Assembly: GCF_040689395.1 (NCBI RefSeq) | Contig: NZ_JBFAZX010000001.1 | Span: 310,001 to 374,000 of the forward strand | From: Dactylosporangium sp040689395 | GTDB taxonomy: Bacteria; Actinomycetota; Actinomycetes; Mycobacteriales; Micromonosporaceae | Length of the DNA: 64,000 bases | Direction of reading: 5' to 3' | Shown here: in pieces, positions 1-7,785 of the stretch | Layout of the letters: each line of letters opens with the position of its first letter | Position numbering within the stretch: position 1 is the stretch's first letter | Notes under the pieces: generated by a model | Databases searched by the model: none | What the model was told of the DNA's origin: nothing | The model's input: only the letters and a program-made list of their open reading frames with translations | Program-made: the position numbers and the translations under genes

Positions 1-1
1 G

Positions 2-598
2 AGCGCCGGAATTGCGAGCGGTGGCGCCACGTCGGCGTCGAGCGCCCGTGCGGCGGCGGTCACCGGCAATCAGGGCGGGTTCGGCTCGGCAGCGCCGGTG
101 GCCGACCCTGTAGCGGTTCACGGCTCGGCGACGGCCGGCATGACGGCCGCGGCTCACGGCACGACCACGGGCGGCGAGGACAGCACTGCGACTGCGGCTC
201 GCGGCGGGCCGCCGGGACGGCCGCGGCAGGGTGGTTCCAGCGCGCTGGAGAAGGCTCGCGAGGCAGCCAGCCGGGCGGCCGCAGCGGCAGCGAACGGTGG
301 GCGCCGAGGCGGCGGCTCGGGCGCGACCTCCCCGGCCCGTGCGGCGGCGGCCCCGGGAGCGGCCGGAGCCGGTTCGATCGAGTCGGCGTCAGCCTGGGAG
401 GGCACGGGGGCGGACGAGCCACCGTTCGACCCCGAATATGACTCGGCGGTGACCGATCCGCGCTTCCCCGGGCTCGACCCGGGCGACGAGCTGCTCGACG
501 ACACGACTGACGTCCGGGAGACGAGCGAAGAGGCGGCGCTGCGGCTGCTGATCGAGGCCCTCGGCGCCGAAAAGATCGGCGAGACCACGAGCAGCTGA
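2..598 (+). CDS. dnaX: DNA polymerase III gamma/tau subunit, C-terminal part (partial)
   Basis: Only the last 198 codons are in the window; the reading frame is open from base 2. What is visible is the Ala/Gly/Ser-rich, low-complexity tail that follows the clamp-loader ATPase domains in actinobacterial DnaX. It ends in a short conserved acidic and hydrophobic segment (ALRLLIEALGAEKIGE), which resembles the usual actinobacterial DnaX terminus. The identification also rests on context, because ybaB and recR follow on the same strand, the classic dnaX-ybaB-recR arrangement. The ATPase domains lie upstream of the window, so nothing can be said about them. Alternative: another low-complexity protein, judged unlikely given the neighbours. 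Confidence 0.75.
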   Translation, partial: SAGIASGGATSASSARAAAVTGNQGGFGSAAPVADPVAVHGSATAGMTAAAHGTTTGGEDSTATAARGGPPGRPRQGGSSALEKAREAASRAAAAAANGGRRGGGSGATSPARAAAAPGAAGAGSIESASAWEGTGADEPPFDPEYDSAVTDPRFPGLDPGDELLDDTTDVRETSEEAALRLLIEALGAEKIGETTSS

Positions 599-1024
599 GG
601 CCCAGCGAATCGCTTCCTTCGGCCGCGCCCGGACCCGACCCGGCAGTTCGTCCGTGCCCAGACCGCCGGGGCCGTGCTGAGCTCCGCACTGTGCCCAGCC
701 CGGGCCGCGTCTGGTCTTGCCCGGTCGTGCCAGCCGCATCCGGACCGGTCGTGTCCGCCGGGCCATGGCCAGTCTGGCCATGCCGGGTGTCAGTCCCGCC
801 GCGCCGCGGGAAGGTCGCCGGCTAGGTCCCGCCGTGAAGCCGCGGTACGTGGCTGCAGGACCGCCCGTGGGTGAGGATGGATCGGTCAGGCCCGCGAGGG
901 GTGGCGGGGGTGGCGTGGAGGCTGAGCGCGGCCGTCCATCGGGGTAGGGCCTAAGCTGGTCCGAAACCTATGGTGCAACGCCCGCAACGTGAAGCAACGT
1001 TGATGACATGCTAAGGAGCGCCCT
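599..1024. other. 426-bp dnaX-ybaB intergenic region
   Basis: No convincing gene on either strand. It holds a perfect 9-bp inverted repeat CATGGCCAG/CTGGCCATG at 764-782 with a single central base, and an AAGGAG Shine-Dalgarno sequence at 1013-1018 belonging to ybaB. The ybaB-recR promoter is presumably here, but no clear -35/-10 pair is visible. I checked for a small SRP RNA because one is often near dnaX in actinobacteria, and did not find its conserved loop sequences. Confidence 0.5.
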
Positions 1025-1369
1025 GTGCGGCCCGGTGGACAGCCCAACCTGCAGCAGATGATGAAGCAGGCGCAGAAGATGCAGCAGCAGATGGTCGCCG
1101 CGCAGGCGGAGCTCGCCGAGGCCGAGCTTACCGGCACGGCCGGTGGCGGACTGGTTACCGCGACCGTGAAGGGGACCGGCGAGGTCGTTTCCGTCAAAAT
1201 CGATCCCAAGGCGGTCGACCCGGAAGACCTGGAGACGCTTGAGGACCTGATCGTCGCGGCGGTGCACAACGCGGCCCAGGCGGCGCGCGACCTCACCGAG
1301 GAGAAGATGGGCCCGCTCACCGCTGGGCTCGGGGGCCTGGGCGGCGGGCTCGGGCTGCCCGGCTTCTAA
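1025..1369 (+). CDS. YbaB/EbfC family nucleoid-associated protein
   Basis: 114 aa, the usual length of this small dimeric DNA-binding family. The N-terminal third is rich in Gln and Met (NLQQMMKQAQKMQQQM), forming the characteristic long helix. It is followed by the compact beta core (VTATVKGTGEVVSVKIDP) and a Gly-rich tail. The GTG start at 1025 is supported by AAGGAG six bases upstream. The family binds DNA non-specifically and is almost always next to recR; here recR follows after 12 bp, so the two are very likely one transcript supporting recombinational repair and nucleoid organisation. There are no unusual residues. Confidence 0.93.
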   Translation: MRPGGQPNLQQMMKQAQKMQQQMVAAQAELAEAELTGTAGGGLVTATVKGTGEVVSVKIDPKAVDPEDLETLEDLIVAAVHNAAQAARDLTEEKMGPLTAGLGGLGGGLGLPGF

Positions 1370-1381
1370 CGGGCGCCCGGC

Positions 1382-1975
1382 GTGTACGAAGGCGCCATCC
1401 AGGACCTGATTGACGAGCTCGGCAGGCTGCCGGGGGTCGGGCCGAAGAGCGCGCAGCGCATCGCGTTCCACGTTCTGTCGGCCGACCCCATGGACGTCAA
1501 GCGGCTCGCCCAGGCGCTGCAGCGGGTCAAGGAGCTCGTGCGGTTCTGCACCCGCTGCTTCAACGTGGCCGAGGCCGAGCTGTGCCGGATCTGCCGCGAC
1601 CCGCGGCGCAACGACGAGGTCTTCTGCGTGGTCGAGGAGCCCAAGGACGTTGTGGCGATCGAGCGCACGGGCGAGTTCCGGGGGAGATACCACGTGCTCG
1701 GCGGGGCCATCAACCCGCTCGAAGGGATCGGCCCGGACAACCTGCGCATCCGGGAGCTGATGAGCCGGCTCGCGGACGGCACCTGCAAGGAGCTGATCCT
1801 GGCGACCGATCCCAACACCGAGGGGGAGGCCACCGCGACTTACCTGGCGCTGCTGGTCAAGCCGATGGGGATCAACGTCACCCGGCTGGCCAGCGGACTC
1901 CCGGTCGGCGGTGACCTTGAGTACGCCGACGAGATCACCCTGGGCCGCGCGTTCGAGGGAAGGCGCGCCGTCTAG
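1382..1975 (+). CDS. recR: recombination protein RecR
   Basis: 197 aa, full length for RecR. The N-terminal helix-hairpin-helix (LGRLPGVGPKSAQRIAFHVL) is followed by a four-Cys zinc finger (CTRCFN then CRICRD, about residues 57-73) and a Toprim domain with the acidic stretch VVEEPKDV. RecR forms a clamp and acts with RecO to load RecA at gapped DNA. Start GTG at 1382 gives the canonical N-terminus (VYEGAIQDLIDELGRLPG). It lies 12 bp after ybaB in the same operon. Its TAG stop (1973-1975) overlaps the stop codon of the convergent repeat-protein gene on the other strand, so there is no terminator space between them. Confidence 0.96.
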   Translation: MYEGAIQDLIDELGRLPGVGPKSAQRIAFHVLSADPMDVKRLAQALQRVKELVRFCTRCFNVAEAELCRICRDPRRNDEVFCVVEEPKDVVAIERTGEFRGRYHVLGGAINPLEGIGPDNLRIRELMSRLADGTCKELILATDPNTEGEATATYLALLVKPMGINVTRLASGLPVGGDLEYADEITLGRAFEGRRAV

Positions 1976-2767
1976 CCCTCGGGGCGGTTGAGGATCCCGA
2001 CGACGACGGAGTGGACGGCGGCCAGGTCCGCGGGGTCCTGCAGGGTGCCCACGGCGCCGGTCACGACGTACCACTCATCGGCTTCCTTGTATTGCACCTG
2101 GACGACGAAGGACCCGTCGGGGGCGGTCTCCGAGCGCAGCGTCAGCTCGCCGGTGATCACCCCGACGTCGTCGGTCATCACGCCGCCCGGGCCGGCCATG
2201 ATGTCCGTCACCAAGGGCTCCGGAACGGCGGAAGTCTCCGCGGGTTCCGGCACGGCGGAAGTCTCCTCAGGCTCCGGAACGGCGGAAGTCGCNNNNNNNN
2301 NNNNNNNNNNNNNNNNNNNNNNNNNNNNNNNNNNNNNNNNNNNNNNNNNNNNNNNNNNNNNNNNNNNNNNNNNNNNNNNNNNNNNNNNACGCCTCAGGCT
2401 CCGGAACGGCGGGGGTCTCCGCGAGTTCCGGAACAGCGGAAGTCGCCTCAGGCTCCGGAACGGCGGGGGTCTCCGCGAGTTCCGGAACAGCGGAAGTCGC
2501 CTCAGGCTCCGGAACGGCGGGGGTCTCCGCGAGTTCCGGAGCAGCGGAAGTCGCCTCAGGCTCCGAAACGGCGGGAGTCTCCGCGAGTTCCGGAGCAGCG
2601 GGAGCGGCTGCGGGTTCCGGAACAGCGGGAGTCGCCGGGGGTTCCGGAACGGCGGGAGTCTCCGCAGGTTTCGAACCGGTGGGGGTCTCCGTCAGTTCCG
2701 GAACGGCGGGGGTCTCCGCGGGTTCCGGAACGGCGGGAGTGTCCGCAGGTTCCGTCGTCTCTGCCAT
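1972..2767 (-). CDS. Pro/Glu/Ala tandem-repeat protein, interrupted by an assembly gap
   Basis: One gene split by 96 N bases (2293-2388). From ATG 2767 the protein is built of 9-residue units of the type ETPAVPEPA, paired into 18-aa (54-bp) repeats. On the far side of the gap the repeats continue (TSAVPEPEE) and then enter an 80-residue non-repetitive C-terminal domain starting LVTDIMAGPGGVMTDDVG, which I do not recognise beyond a general likeness to small actinobacterial hypothetical proteins. The two halves are in different frames as assembled, but both show the same repeat, so the N-run length is wrong rather than the gene broken. No signal peptide or membrane segment is visible. The stop overlaps that of convergent recR. 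Confidence 0.7.
2293..2388. other. Assembly gap (96 N)
   Basis: A run of 96 unknown bases inside a 54-bp tandem repeat. The length is evidently a placeholder: the reading frame and the repeat phase on the two sides disagree with 96. Confidence 0.98.
2389..2590. repeat. 54-bp tandem repeat array (18-aa units)
   Basis: At least three near-identical 54-bp copies are visible right of the gap, each made of two diverged 27-bp halves. A degraded continuation runs to about 2760, and more copies flank the gap on the left from about 2222. On the minus strand the unit encodes two 9-aa repeats of the ETPAVPEP type. Such arrays usually collapse in short-read assembly, which explains the N gap. Confidence 0.85.
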
Positions 2768-2807
2768 TCCGGTCTCTCCGATGCGTAGAAGATGCGTAGA
2801 AGTTGGC

Positions 2808-3527
2808 TTATTTGCAGGTCGCGAGCATGTCGGTAAGTGCGGTCTTCTCGGCCTGCGTGACGCTCAGCTTGTAGTAGGCCTTCACGGTGACCCAGCTCTG
2901 CGCGTACGTGCACCAGTAGTCGTGGTTCGGCGGCTTCCACGTCGACGGGTCCTGGTCACCCTTTGCCCGGTTGGACCCCGCGCTAACGGCGAACAGTTGC
3001 GGCCGGGTCAGATCGTTCGCGAATTCCTTGCGCTGCTGGTCGGTCCACTGCGCCGCGCCCGTGCGCCAGGCCGCCGCGAGCGGCACCATGTGGTCGATGT
3101 CGAGGGCCTTCGGGTCGGTGAAGTCCTTGTCGTCGTACGCGCTGTGCCAGGAGCCCGCGGTGATCTTGCAGTCGGCGGTGGCCTGGACGTCCTTGCCGTC
3201 GCGCTTGAGGACGACGTCGCGCGTGTCGCAGCCGCTGCCCTGGCCGGTCCAGTGCGTGAACTTCTGGCGGCTGTAGCCGGTCATCGGTCCGGCCGTGGCG
3301 ACGGTCAGCGCGTCCAGCGCAGCGGTGCTGTTGCCAGCGCTGTTGCCGGTACCGCTGCTGGCGCTGGGTGTGCTGCTGCTGCTGCTGCTACTGCTGCTGG
3401 CGGTCGGGCTCGACGTGGCCTCGGCACCGCTAGAGGTGTAGGAGACGTCGCAGCTGCTGGCACCGGTGAGAACCGTGGCGACCGTGAGGGCGATGAGGAC
3501 GGCTTTGCCGTTGGAGAGGGGGCGCAC
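2808..3527 (-). CDS. Secreted HNH-type endonuclease (DUF1524-like)
   Basis: 239 aa. An N-terminal hydrophobic signal segment (VLIALTVATVLTGASSC) is followed by a long Ser/Thr-rich linker with a nine-Ser run. The C-terminal domain has the histidine motif DIDHMVPLAAAW, then NRAKGDQDPSTW and the segment WCTYAQSWVTVKAYY, typical of secreted actinobacterial HNH nucleases of the DUF1524/GmrSD C-terminal group. The Cys at the end of the signal may be lipidated, but the lipobox is not canonical. The GTG start at 3527 has a G-rich stretch just upstream. Family role: extracellular DNA degradation, with the exact substrate unknown. It reads in the same direction as leuA but is separated from it by about 80 bp. 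Confidence 0.82.
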   Translation of the reverse strand: MRPLSNGKAVLIALTVATVLTGASSCDVSYTSSGAEATSSPTASSSSSSSSSTPSASSGTGNSAGNSTAALDALTVATAGPMTGYSRQKFTHWTGQGSGCDTRDVVLKRDGKDVQATADCKITAGSWHSAYDDKDFTDPKALDIDHMVPLAAAWRTGAAQWTDQQRKEFANDLTRPQLFAVSAGSNRAKGDQDPSTWKPPNHDYWCTYAQSWVTVKAYYKLSVTQAEKTALTDMLATCK

Positions 3528-3610
3528 GCCCCCTACTCTGCGGCATCAATGCCCAAGACGCTGGGAAGACGCGCCCGTGTTGATCGTCACGGGCGGGTCT
3601 CAATGTCCGG

Positions 3611-5317
3611 CTATCCGCGGTTCACGGCGCTCAGCACGGCGCGCAGGGACGCGGTGACGATGTTCGCGTCGACGCCGACGCCCCAGTGCGTGGTGCCGTT
3701 GACGGAGCACTCGACGTATGCCGCAGCCTGGGCACCCTCGCCGGAGGTCAGCGCGTGCTCGGCGTAGTCCAGCACCCGCACGTCGACGCCGACGTCGCCC
3801 AGGGCGCGCACGAACGCGTCGATGGGGCCGTTGCCGGTGGCGGCCACGGTCCGGGTGGCACCGTCGGCCGTGATGTCCGCGGTCAGTGTGACCTTGCCGT
3901 CAACGGTCGCGGCCTCGTATCCGACGAGCGTGAATCGCCGGTCGCTGAAGAACTCGCCGGAGAAGATGTCCCACATCTGCTGCGGGCTGACCTCGCCGCC
4001 CTCGTCGTCGGTGTGCCGCTGCACGACGCCGGAGAACTCGATCTGCAGCCGGCGGGGCAGGTCGAGGTGGTGCTCGGACTTCATGATGTACGCGACGCCG
4101 CCCTTGCCGGACTGCGAGTTGACCCGGATGACGGCCTCGTAGGAACGGCCCAGGTCCTTCGGGTCGATCGGCAGGTATGGCACGCCCCACGTGAACTGGT
4201 CGACGTCCACGCCGGCCGCCGCCGCGTCGCGGTTGAGGGCCTCGAAACCCTTCTTGATCGCGTCCTGGTGCGAGCCGGAGAAGGCGGTGTACACCAGGTC
4301 GCCCGCGTAGGGGTGGCGCTCGTGGACGGGCAGCTGGTTGCAGTACTCGACGGTGCGCTTGATCTCGTCGATGTCGGAGAAGTCGATCTGCGGGTCGATG
4401 CCCTGCGAGAACAGGTTCAGTCCCAGGGTGACCAGGTCGACGTTGCCGGTGCGCTCACCGTTGCCGAACAGGCAGCCCTCGACGCGGTCGGCGCCGGCCA
4501 TCAGGCCCAGTTCGGCCGCGGCGACCGCGGTGCCGCGGTCGTTGTGCGGGTGCAGCGACAGTACGACCGACTCGCGGCGCGGCAGGTTGCGCGACATCCA
4601 CTCGATCGAGTCCGCGTAGACGTTGGGGGTGGCCATCTCCACCGTCGCGGGCAGGTTGACGATCAGCGGGCGGTCCGGCGTGGGCTGCAGCACCTCGATG
4701 ACCGCGGTGCACACCTCCAGCGCGTAGTCCAGCTCGGTGCCGGTGTAGGACTCGGGGGAGTACTCGTAGAAGATCTCGGTGTCGGGCGTGATCGCCTCGG
4801 CGTACTTCTGGCACAGCCGCGCGCCGGTCGTGGCGATGTCGGTGATCCCGGCCCGGTCCAGTCCGAACACCACGCGGCGCTGCAGCGTCGAGGTCGAGTT
4901 GTAGAAGTGCACGATGGCCCTGCGGGCGCCGATCAGCGACTGGAACGTGCGCTCGATCAGGTTGTCCCGGCACTGCGTCAGCACCTGGATCGTGACGTCC
5001 TCGGGGATCAGGTCCTGCTCGATCAGCGTGCGCACGAAGTCGAAGTCGGTTTGCGAAGCGGCCGGGAAGCCGACCTCGATCTCCTTGTAGCCCATGCGTA
5101 CCAGCAGGTTGAACATCCGCCGCTTGCGCTCGACCGACATCGGGTCGATGAGCGCCTGGTTGCCGTCGCGCAGGTCCACCGCGCACCACCGGGGTGCGAC
5201 CGTGATCTCCTTACCGGGCCATTGCCGGTCGGTCAGCGGGACTGCGAACTGTTCAGAGAAGGGCCGGTACCGGTGAATGGGCATGCGACTGGCGGACTGG
5301 TGGGCGATCTCGGACAT
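3611..5317 (-). CDS. leuA: 2-isopropylmalate synthase
   Basis: 568 aa, the size of the long actinobacterial LeuA type. It condenses acetyl-CoA with 2-oxoisovalerate, the first committed step of leucine synthesis in the cytosol. Visible are the metal-binding start of the TIM barrel (VDLRDGNQALIDPM), the HxH metal site in LSLHPHNDRGT, the catalytic-region GERTGN motif, and a C-terminal regulatory domain that binds leucine for feedback inhibition. The start ATG 5317 has GGAAGAG and AGGAG upstream. A 5' leader containing a short peptide with a run of Leu codons (5396-5479) suggests control by leucyl-tRNA supply in addition to feedback. It stands alone, without leuB/C/D nearby, as is common in actinobacteria. 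Confidence 0.96.
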   Translation of the reverse strand: MSEIAHQSASRMPIHRYRPFSEQFAVPLTDRQWPGKEITVAPRWCAVDLRDGNQALIDPMSVERKRRMFNLLVRMGYKEIEVGFPAASQTDFDFVRTLIEQDLIPEDVTIQVLTQCRDNLIERTFQSLIGARRAIVHFYNSTSTLQRRVVFGLDRAGITDIATTGARLCQKYAEAITPDTEIFYEYSPESYTGTELDYALEVCTAVIEVLQPTPDRPLIVNLPATVEMATPNVYADSIEWMSRNLPRRESVVLSLHPHNDRGTAVAAAELGLMAGADRVEGCLFGNGERTGNVDLVTLGLNLFSQGIDPQIDFSDIDEIKRTVEYCNQLPVHERHPYAGDLVYTAFSGSHQDAIKKGFEALNRDAAAAGVDVDQFTWGVPYLPIDPKDLGRSYEAVIRVNSQSGKGGVAYIMKSEHHLDLPRRLQIEFSGVVQRHTDDEGGEVSPQQMWDIFSGEFFSDRRFTLVGYEAATVDGKVTLTADITADGATRTVAATGNGPIDAFVRALGDVGVDVRVLDYAEHALTSGEGAQAAAYVECSVNGTTHWGVGVDANIVTASLRAVLSAVNRG

Positions 5318-5479
5318 GCTCTTCCTGCTCCTGGGTTGTCGCGCTGTGCGCGGAAGGTCTGGTCTGGGACAGACCGGCAGGAGCGCAGACGCGCATCATC
5401 CCCGCGACGAGGTGCCGGCCTGAGGGGCCCCGTCGCGGCGACGAAGAAGAAGCGTCTGCCACATGTCAAGAAAGACCAT
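5318..5479 (-). promoter_or_regulatory. leuA leader / attenuator region
   Basis: The leader holds nested complementary arms. GCAGACGC (5452-5459) pairs with GCGTCTGC (5385-5392), and inside it CCGCGACG (5431-5438) pairs with CGTCGCGG (5402-5409). The next bases GCTCCTG (5378-5384) are perfectly complementary to CAGGAGC (5327-5333), which covers a Shine-Dalgarno-like AGGAG before leuA. The Leu codons of the leader peptide lie exactly in the first arm, so a stalled ribosome would open both stems. Leader-peptide control of leuA is known in actinobacteria; the detailed switching here is inferred. Confidence 0.6.
5396..5479 (-). CDS. leuA leader peptide (27 aa)
   Basis: A short open frame begins at ATG 5479 with a G-rich stretch just before it; a second ATG lies at 5464 in the same frame. 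The peptide contains LDMWQTLLLRRR: one Leu early, then three consecutive CTT Leu codons (5444-5452) followed by three Arg codons. It ends about 80 nt before leuA. The position, size and Leu run fit a ribosome-stalling leader peptide. Its promoter must overlap the 3' end of the upstream lipoprotein gene, which stops only 36 bp away. Confidence 0.6.
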   Translation of the reverse strand: MVFLDMWQTLLLRRRDGAPQAGTSSRG

Positions 5480-5514
5480 ACGCCCCCCATCCGGTACCGC
5501 GAAACCAGTCTCGT

Positions 5515-6378
5515 TCAGTGAGAGGTCTTCACCGACGGCCCGGTCGAGGGCGAACGCGACCCTGACGGGCTCGCCGACCCCGACGGGCTCGACGACACTG
5601 GCGGGCTCGACGGGCTCGACTGCGCGGGTGACGGCGGGGCCGCCGTGCCCATCGGTGCGCCGTCCACGACCGGGCCGGGCAGCGAGATCGTCGGCGGTGC
5701 CGCGACCACCTCGCCGGTGAGCATGAGCTGCCCGAACGGCAGCTTGGCCGCGGCGAGGATGCCGCTGTCGTTGTAGCAGAACGTGCCCGGATCGATCGGC
5801 GGCTGGATCGCGGTCACGCCCGGCTCCACCGAGAAGCAGGGCGCGGACGCGTCGGCCAGCGGGTCGGCGGGCGCGACCGACAGCGGGATCTGCCGGTCCA
5901 GCAGCACGTCGAGCCAGCTCACGAAGACGTATTGGACCCGTGGGTCGATCGCGGCCGGCGGCTTCTTGCCGCTCGCGGCCACCTTGACGCAGTTGCCGGA
6001 CGGGTTGATCCGGCACTGGTACTGCCCGTCGGGCAGGTTCGCGATCGCCACGTCGGCGGTGCCGCCCAGCGCGCCGCCCTGGATGTCGACCCGCCAGGTG
6101 CGGTCGGTGGCGATGGTGACCAGGATCGAGCGGGGCGCCTTGCCCTGCACGGTCAGCGTGTACGCGGCGATGTAGCGCTGGTCCTTCGCGACCGCCACCC
6201 GCGCGGCGAGCGTCCCGCGCGGGTCGGGCTGAGCCGGTGCTGGCGTGCCGGCCAGGCTGACCCCCGGATCCGGGGCGACGGACGAGCCGCAGGCGGTGAC
6301 CAGCACACCGGTGAGCACGGCCAGCGCCGTGCCGGTGGTCACAGTGATCGCACGATTCCCGACCCGACGCTCCCGCAC
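5515..6378 (-). CDS. Secreted lipoprotein, unknown function
   Basis: 287 aa. The N-terminus is Arg-rich and followed by a hydrophobic segment ending in the lipobox VTAC, so it is predicted to be lipid-anchored outside the membrane. The mature part has a compact domain with four Cys (QCRINPSGNC and later CFSV, CYND) and a C-terminal tail that is almost entirely Ser/Pro/Gly. I do not recognise the family; the beta-rich middle resembles actinobacterial outer-surface lipoproteins in general layout only. I chose GTG 6378 because it places the charged n-region directly before the hydrophobic segment. A GAGAAT -10-like hexamer lies 6 nt upstream, so the mRNA may be leaderless. It is divergent from lysC. 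Confidence 0.72.
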   Translation of the reverse strand: MRERRVGNRAITVTTGTALAVLTGVLVTACGSSVAPDPGVSLAGTPAPAQPDPRGTLAARVAVAKDQRYIAAYTLTVQGKAPRSILVTIATDRTWRVDIQGGALGGTADVAIANLPDGQYQCRINPSGNCVKVAASGKKPPAAIDPRVQYVFVSWLDVLLDRQIPLSVAPADPLADASAPCFSVEPGVTAIQPPIDPGTFCYNDSGILAAAKLPFGQLMLTGEVVAAPPTISLPGPVVDGAPMGTAAPPSPAQSSPSSPPVSSSPSGSASPSGSRSPSTGPSVKTSH

Positions 6379-6508
6379 CCGCGTATTCTCGCCCGGCGGG
6401 GCGGCCGGATCGTGGAACGCCACTCCCGAGGGACACCTCACACCGGTACGCTCGGCTGCGTTGACCTCGCCCAAACGGGCGGATGAGGGCTGGAAGGAGC
6501 TCGACGGC

Positions 6509-7774
6509 GTGGCGCTGATCGTGCAGAAGTATGGCGGTTCGTCCGTCGCCAACGCCGAGCGCATCAAGCGCGTCGCCGAGCGGATCGTCGACACGCGAAA
6601 GGCCGGCCATGAGGTCGTCGTGGTGGTGTCCGCCATGGGCGACACGACCGACGAGCTGCTCGACCTCGCCTCACAGGTGAGCCCGGTCCCGGCCGGTCGC
6701 GAGCTGGACATGTTGCTCACCGCCGGCGAGCGGATCTCCATGGCGCTGCTCGCGATGGCGATCAACAACCTGGGATTCGAGGCCCGCTCCTACACCGGCA
6801 GCCAGGCCGGAGTGATCACCACGTCGACGCACGGCCGCGCCCGGATCATCGACGTGACCCCGGGCCGCCTGCGCAGCGCGCTCGACGAGGGTGCGATCGC
6901 GATCGTCGCCGGCTTCCAGGGCGTCTCCCAGGACACCAAGGACATCACCACCCTCGGCCGCGGCGGCTCCGACACCACCGCCGTCGCGCTCGCCGCGGCG
7001 CTGAACTCCGACGTCTGCGAGATTTACACCGACGTCGACGGCATCTTCACCGCCGACCCCCGGGTGGCCAAGAACGCCCGGCACATCAAGCAGATCACGT
7101 ACGAGGAGATGCTCGAGCTGGCCGCCTGCGGCGCGAAGGTGCTGCACCTGCGCAGCGTCGAATACGCGCGGCGGTTCTCGCTGCCGATCCACGTCCGTTC
7201 CTCGTACTCAACCGAAAACGGCACCATGGTCACCGGATCGATGGAGGACCTTCCCGTGGAGCAAGCGCTCATCACCGGCGTCGCACACGACCGCAGTGAG
7301 GCGAAGATCACAATCGTCGGCGTGCCCGACCAGCCCGGCGTCGCCGCGCGGATCTTCCAGACGGTCGCGGCCGCGGAGACCAACATCGACATGATCGTGC
7401 AGAACGTGTCGACGGAGAGCACGGGACGCACGGACATCTCCTTCACGCTGCCGAAGACCGACGGCGCGACCGCCAAGGCGGCCCTGGAGCGGATCAAGTC
7501 CTCGATCGACTTCAAGTCGATCCTGTTTGACGACCACATCGGCAAGGTCTCGCTCATCGGCGCCGGCATGCGCTCCAACCCGGGCGTCGCGGCCAAGCTC
7601 TTCGCCGCTCTCGCCGAGGCCGGCGTCAACATCGAGATGATCTCCACGTCGGAGATCCGGGTCTCGGTCGTGTGCCGCGACACCGACCTCGACGTCGCCG
7701 TCCGGGCCATCCACGACGCGTTCGAGCTGGGCGGCGACGAGGAAGCCGTGGTCTACGCGGGGACCGGAAGGTAG
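6509..7774 (+). CDS. lysC: Aspartate kinase (alpha form)
   Basis: 421 aa, matching actinobacterial aspartokinases. It phosphorylates aspartate at the head of the lysine, threonine and methionine pathways and of diaminopimelate for the cell wall. The kinase domain starts with VQKYGGSSVANAERI (ATP site) and contains FQGVSQDTKDITTLGRGGSDTTAV. The C-terminal third holds two ACT domains (about residues 265-420), the site of concerted Lys/Thr feedback. GTG 6509 is chosen because GGAAGGAG lies 10 bp upstream and because it gives the standard N-terminus. asd follows after 11 bp, forming the usual ask-asd operon. An internal start at 7256 would yield the separate beta subunit. Confidence 0.97.
   Translation: MALIVQKYGGSSVANAERIKRVAERIVDTRKAGHEVVVVVSAMGDTTDELLDLASQVSPVPAGRELDMLLTAGERISMALLAMAINNLGFEARSYTGSQAGVITTSTHGRARIIDVTPGRLRSALDEGAIAIVAGFQGVSQDTKDITTLGRGGSDTTAVALAAALNSDVCEIYTDVDGIFTADPRVAKNARHIKQITYEEMLELAACGAKVLHLRSVEYARRFSLPIHVRSSYSTENGTMVTGSMEDLPVEQALITGVAHDRSEAKITIVGVPDQPGVAARIFQTVAAAETNIDMIVQNVSTESTGRTDISFTLPKTDGATAKAALERIKSSIDFKSILFDDHIGKVSLIGAGMRSNPGVAAKLFAALAEAGVNIEMISTSEIRVSVVCRDTDLDVAVRAIHDAFELGGDEEAVVYAGTGR
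7256..7774 (+). CDS. lysC: Aspartate kinase beta subunit, internal in-frame start
   Basis: Within lysC, GTG 7256 is preceded by GGAGG at 7243-7247 with ideal spacing (8 nt). Translation from here gives 172 aa (VEQALITGVAHDRSEAK onward), exactly the two ACT domains. This matches the known alpha/beta overlap of aspartokinase genes in Corynebacterium and Bacillus, where the beta chain supplies regulation. The internal ribosome binding site is seen directly; production of the beta chain here is inferred. Confidence 0.75.
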   Translation: MEQALITGVAHDRSEAKITIVGVPDQPGVAARIFQTVAAAETNIDMIVQNVSTESTGRTDISFTLPKTDGATAKAALERIKSSIDFKSILFDDHIGKVSLIGAGMRSNPGVAAKLFAALAEAGVNIEMISTSEIRVSVVCRDTDLDVAVRAIHDAFELGGDEEAVVYAGTGR

Positions 7775-7785
7775 GTTCGTCCTCC

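Noticed and set aside
599..1024. Small SRP RNA gene
   Set aside because: The conserved apical loop sequences of bacterial SRP RNA were not found.
2389..2590. CRISPR array
   Set aside because: Repeats are directly adjacent without spacers and encode an in-frame 18-aa unit.
1972..2767. A frameshifted pseudogene at the repeat protein
   Set aside because: The frame change coincides exactly with the N gap, and repeat phase predicts a gap length that restores the frame.
3686..5521. 611-codon open frame antisense to leuA
   Set aside because: Composition (Arg/Asp/Val/His-rich, no motif) is that of a high-GC shadow of the leuA frame; leuA on the other strand is unmistakable.
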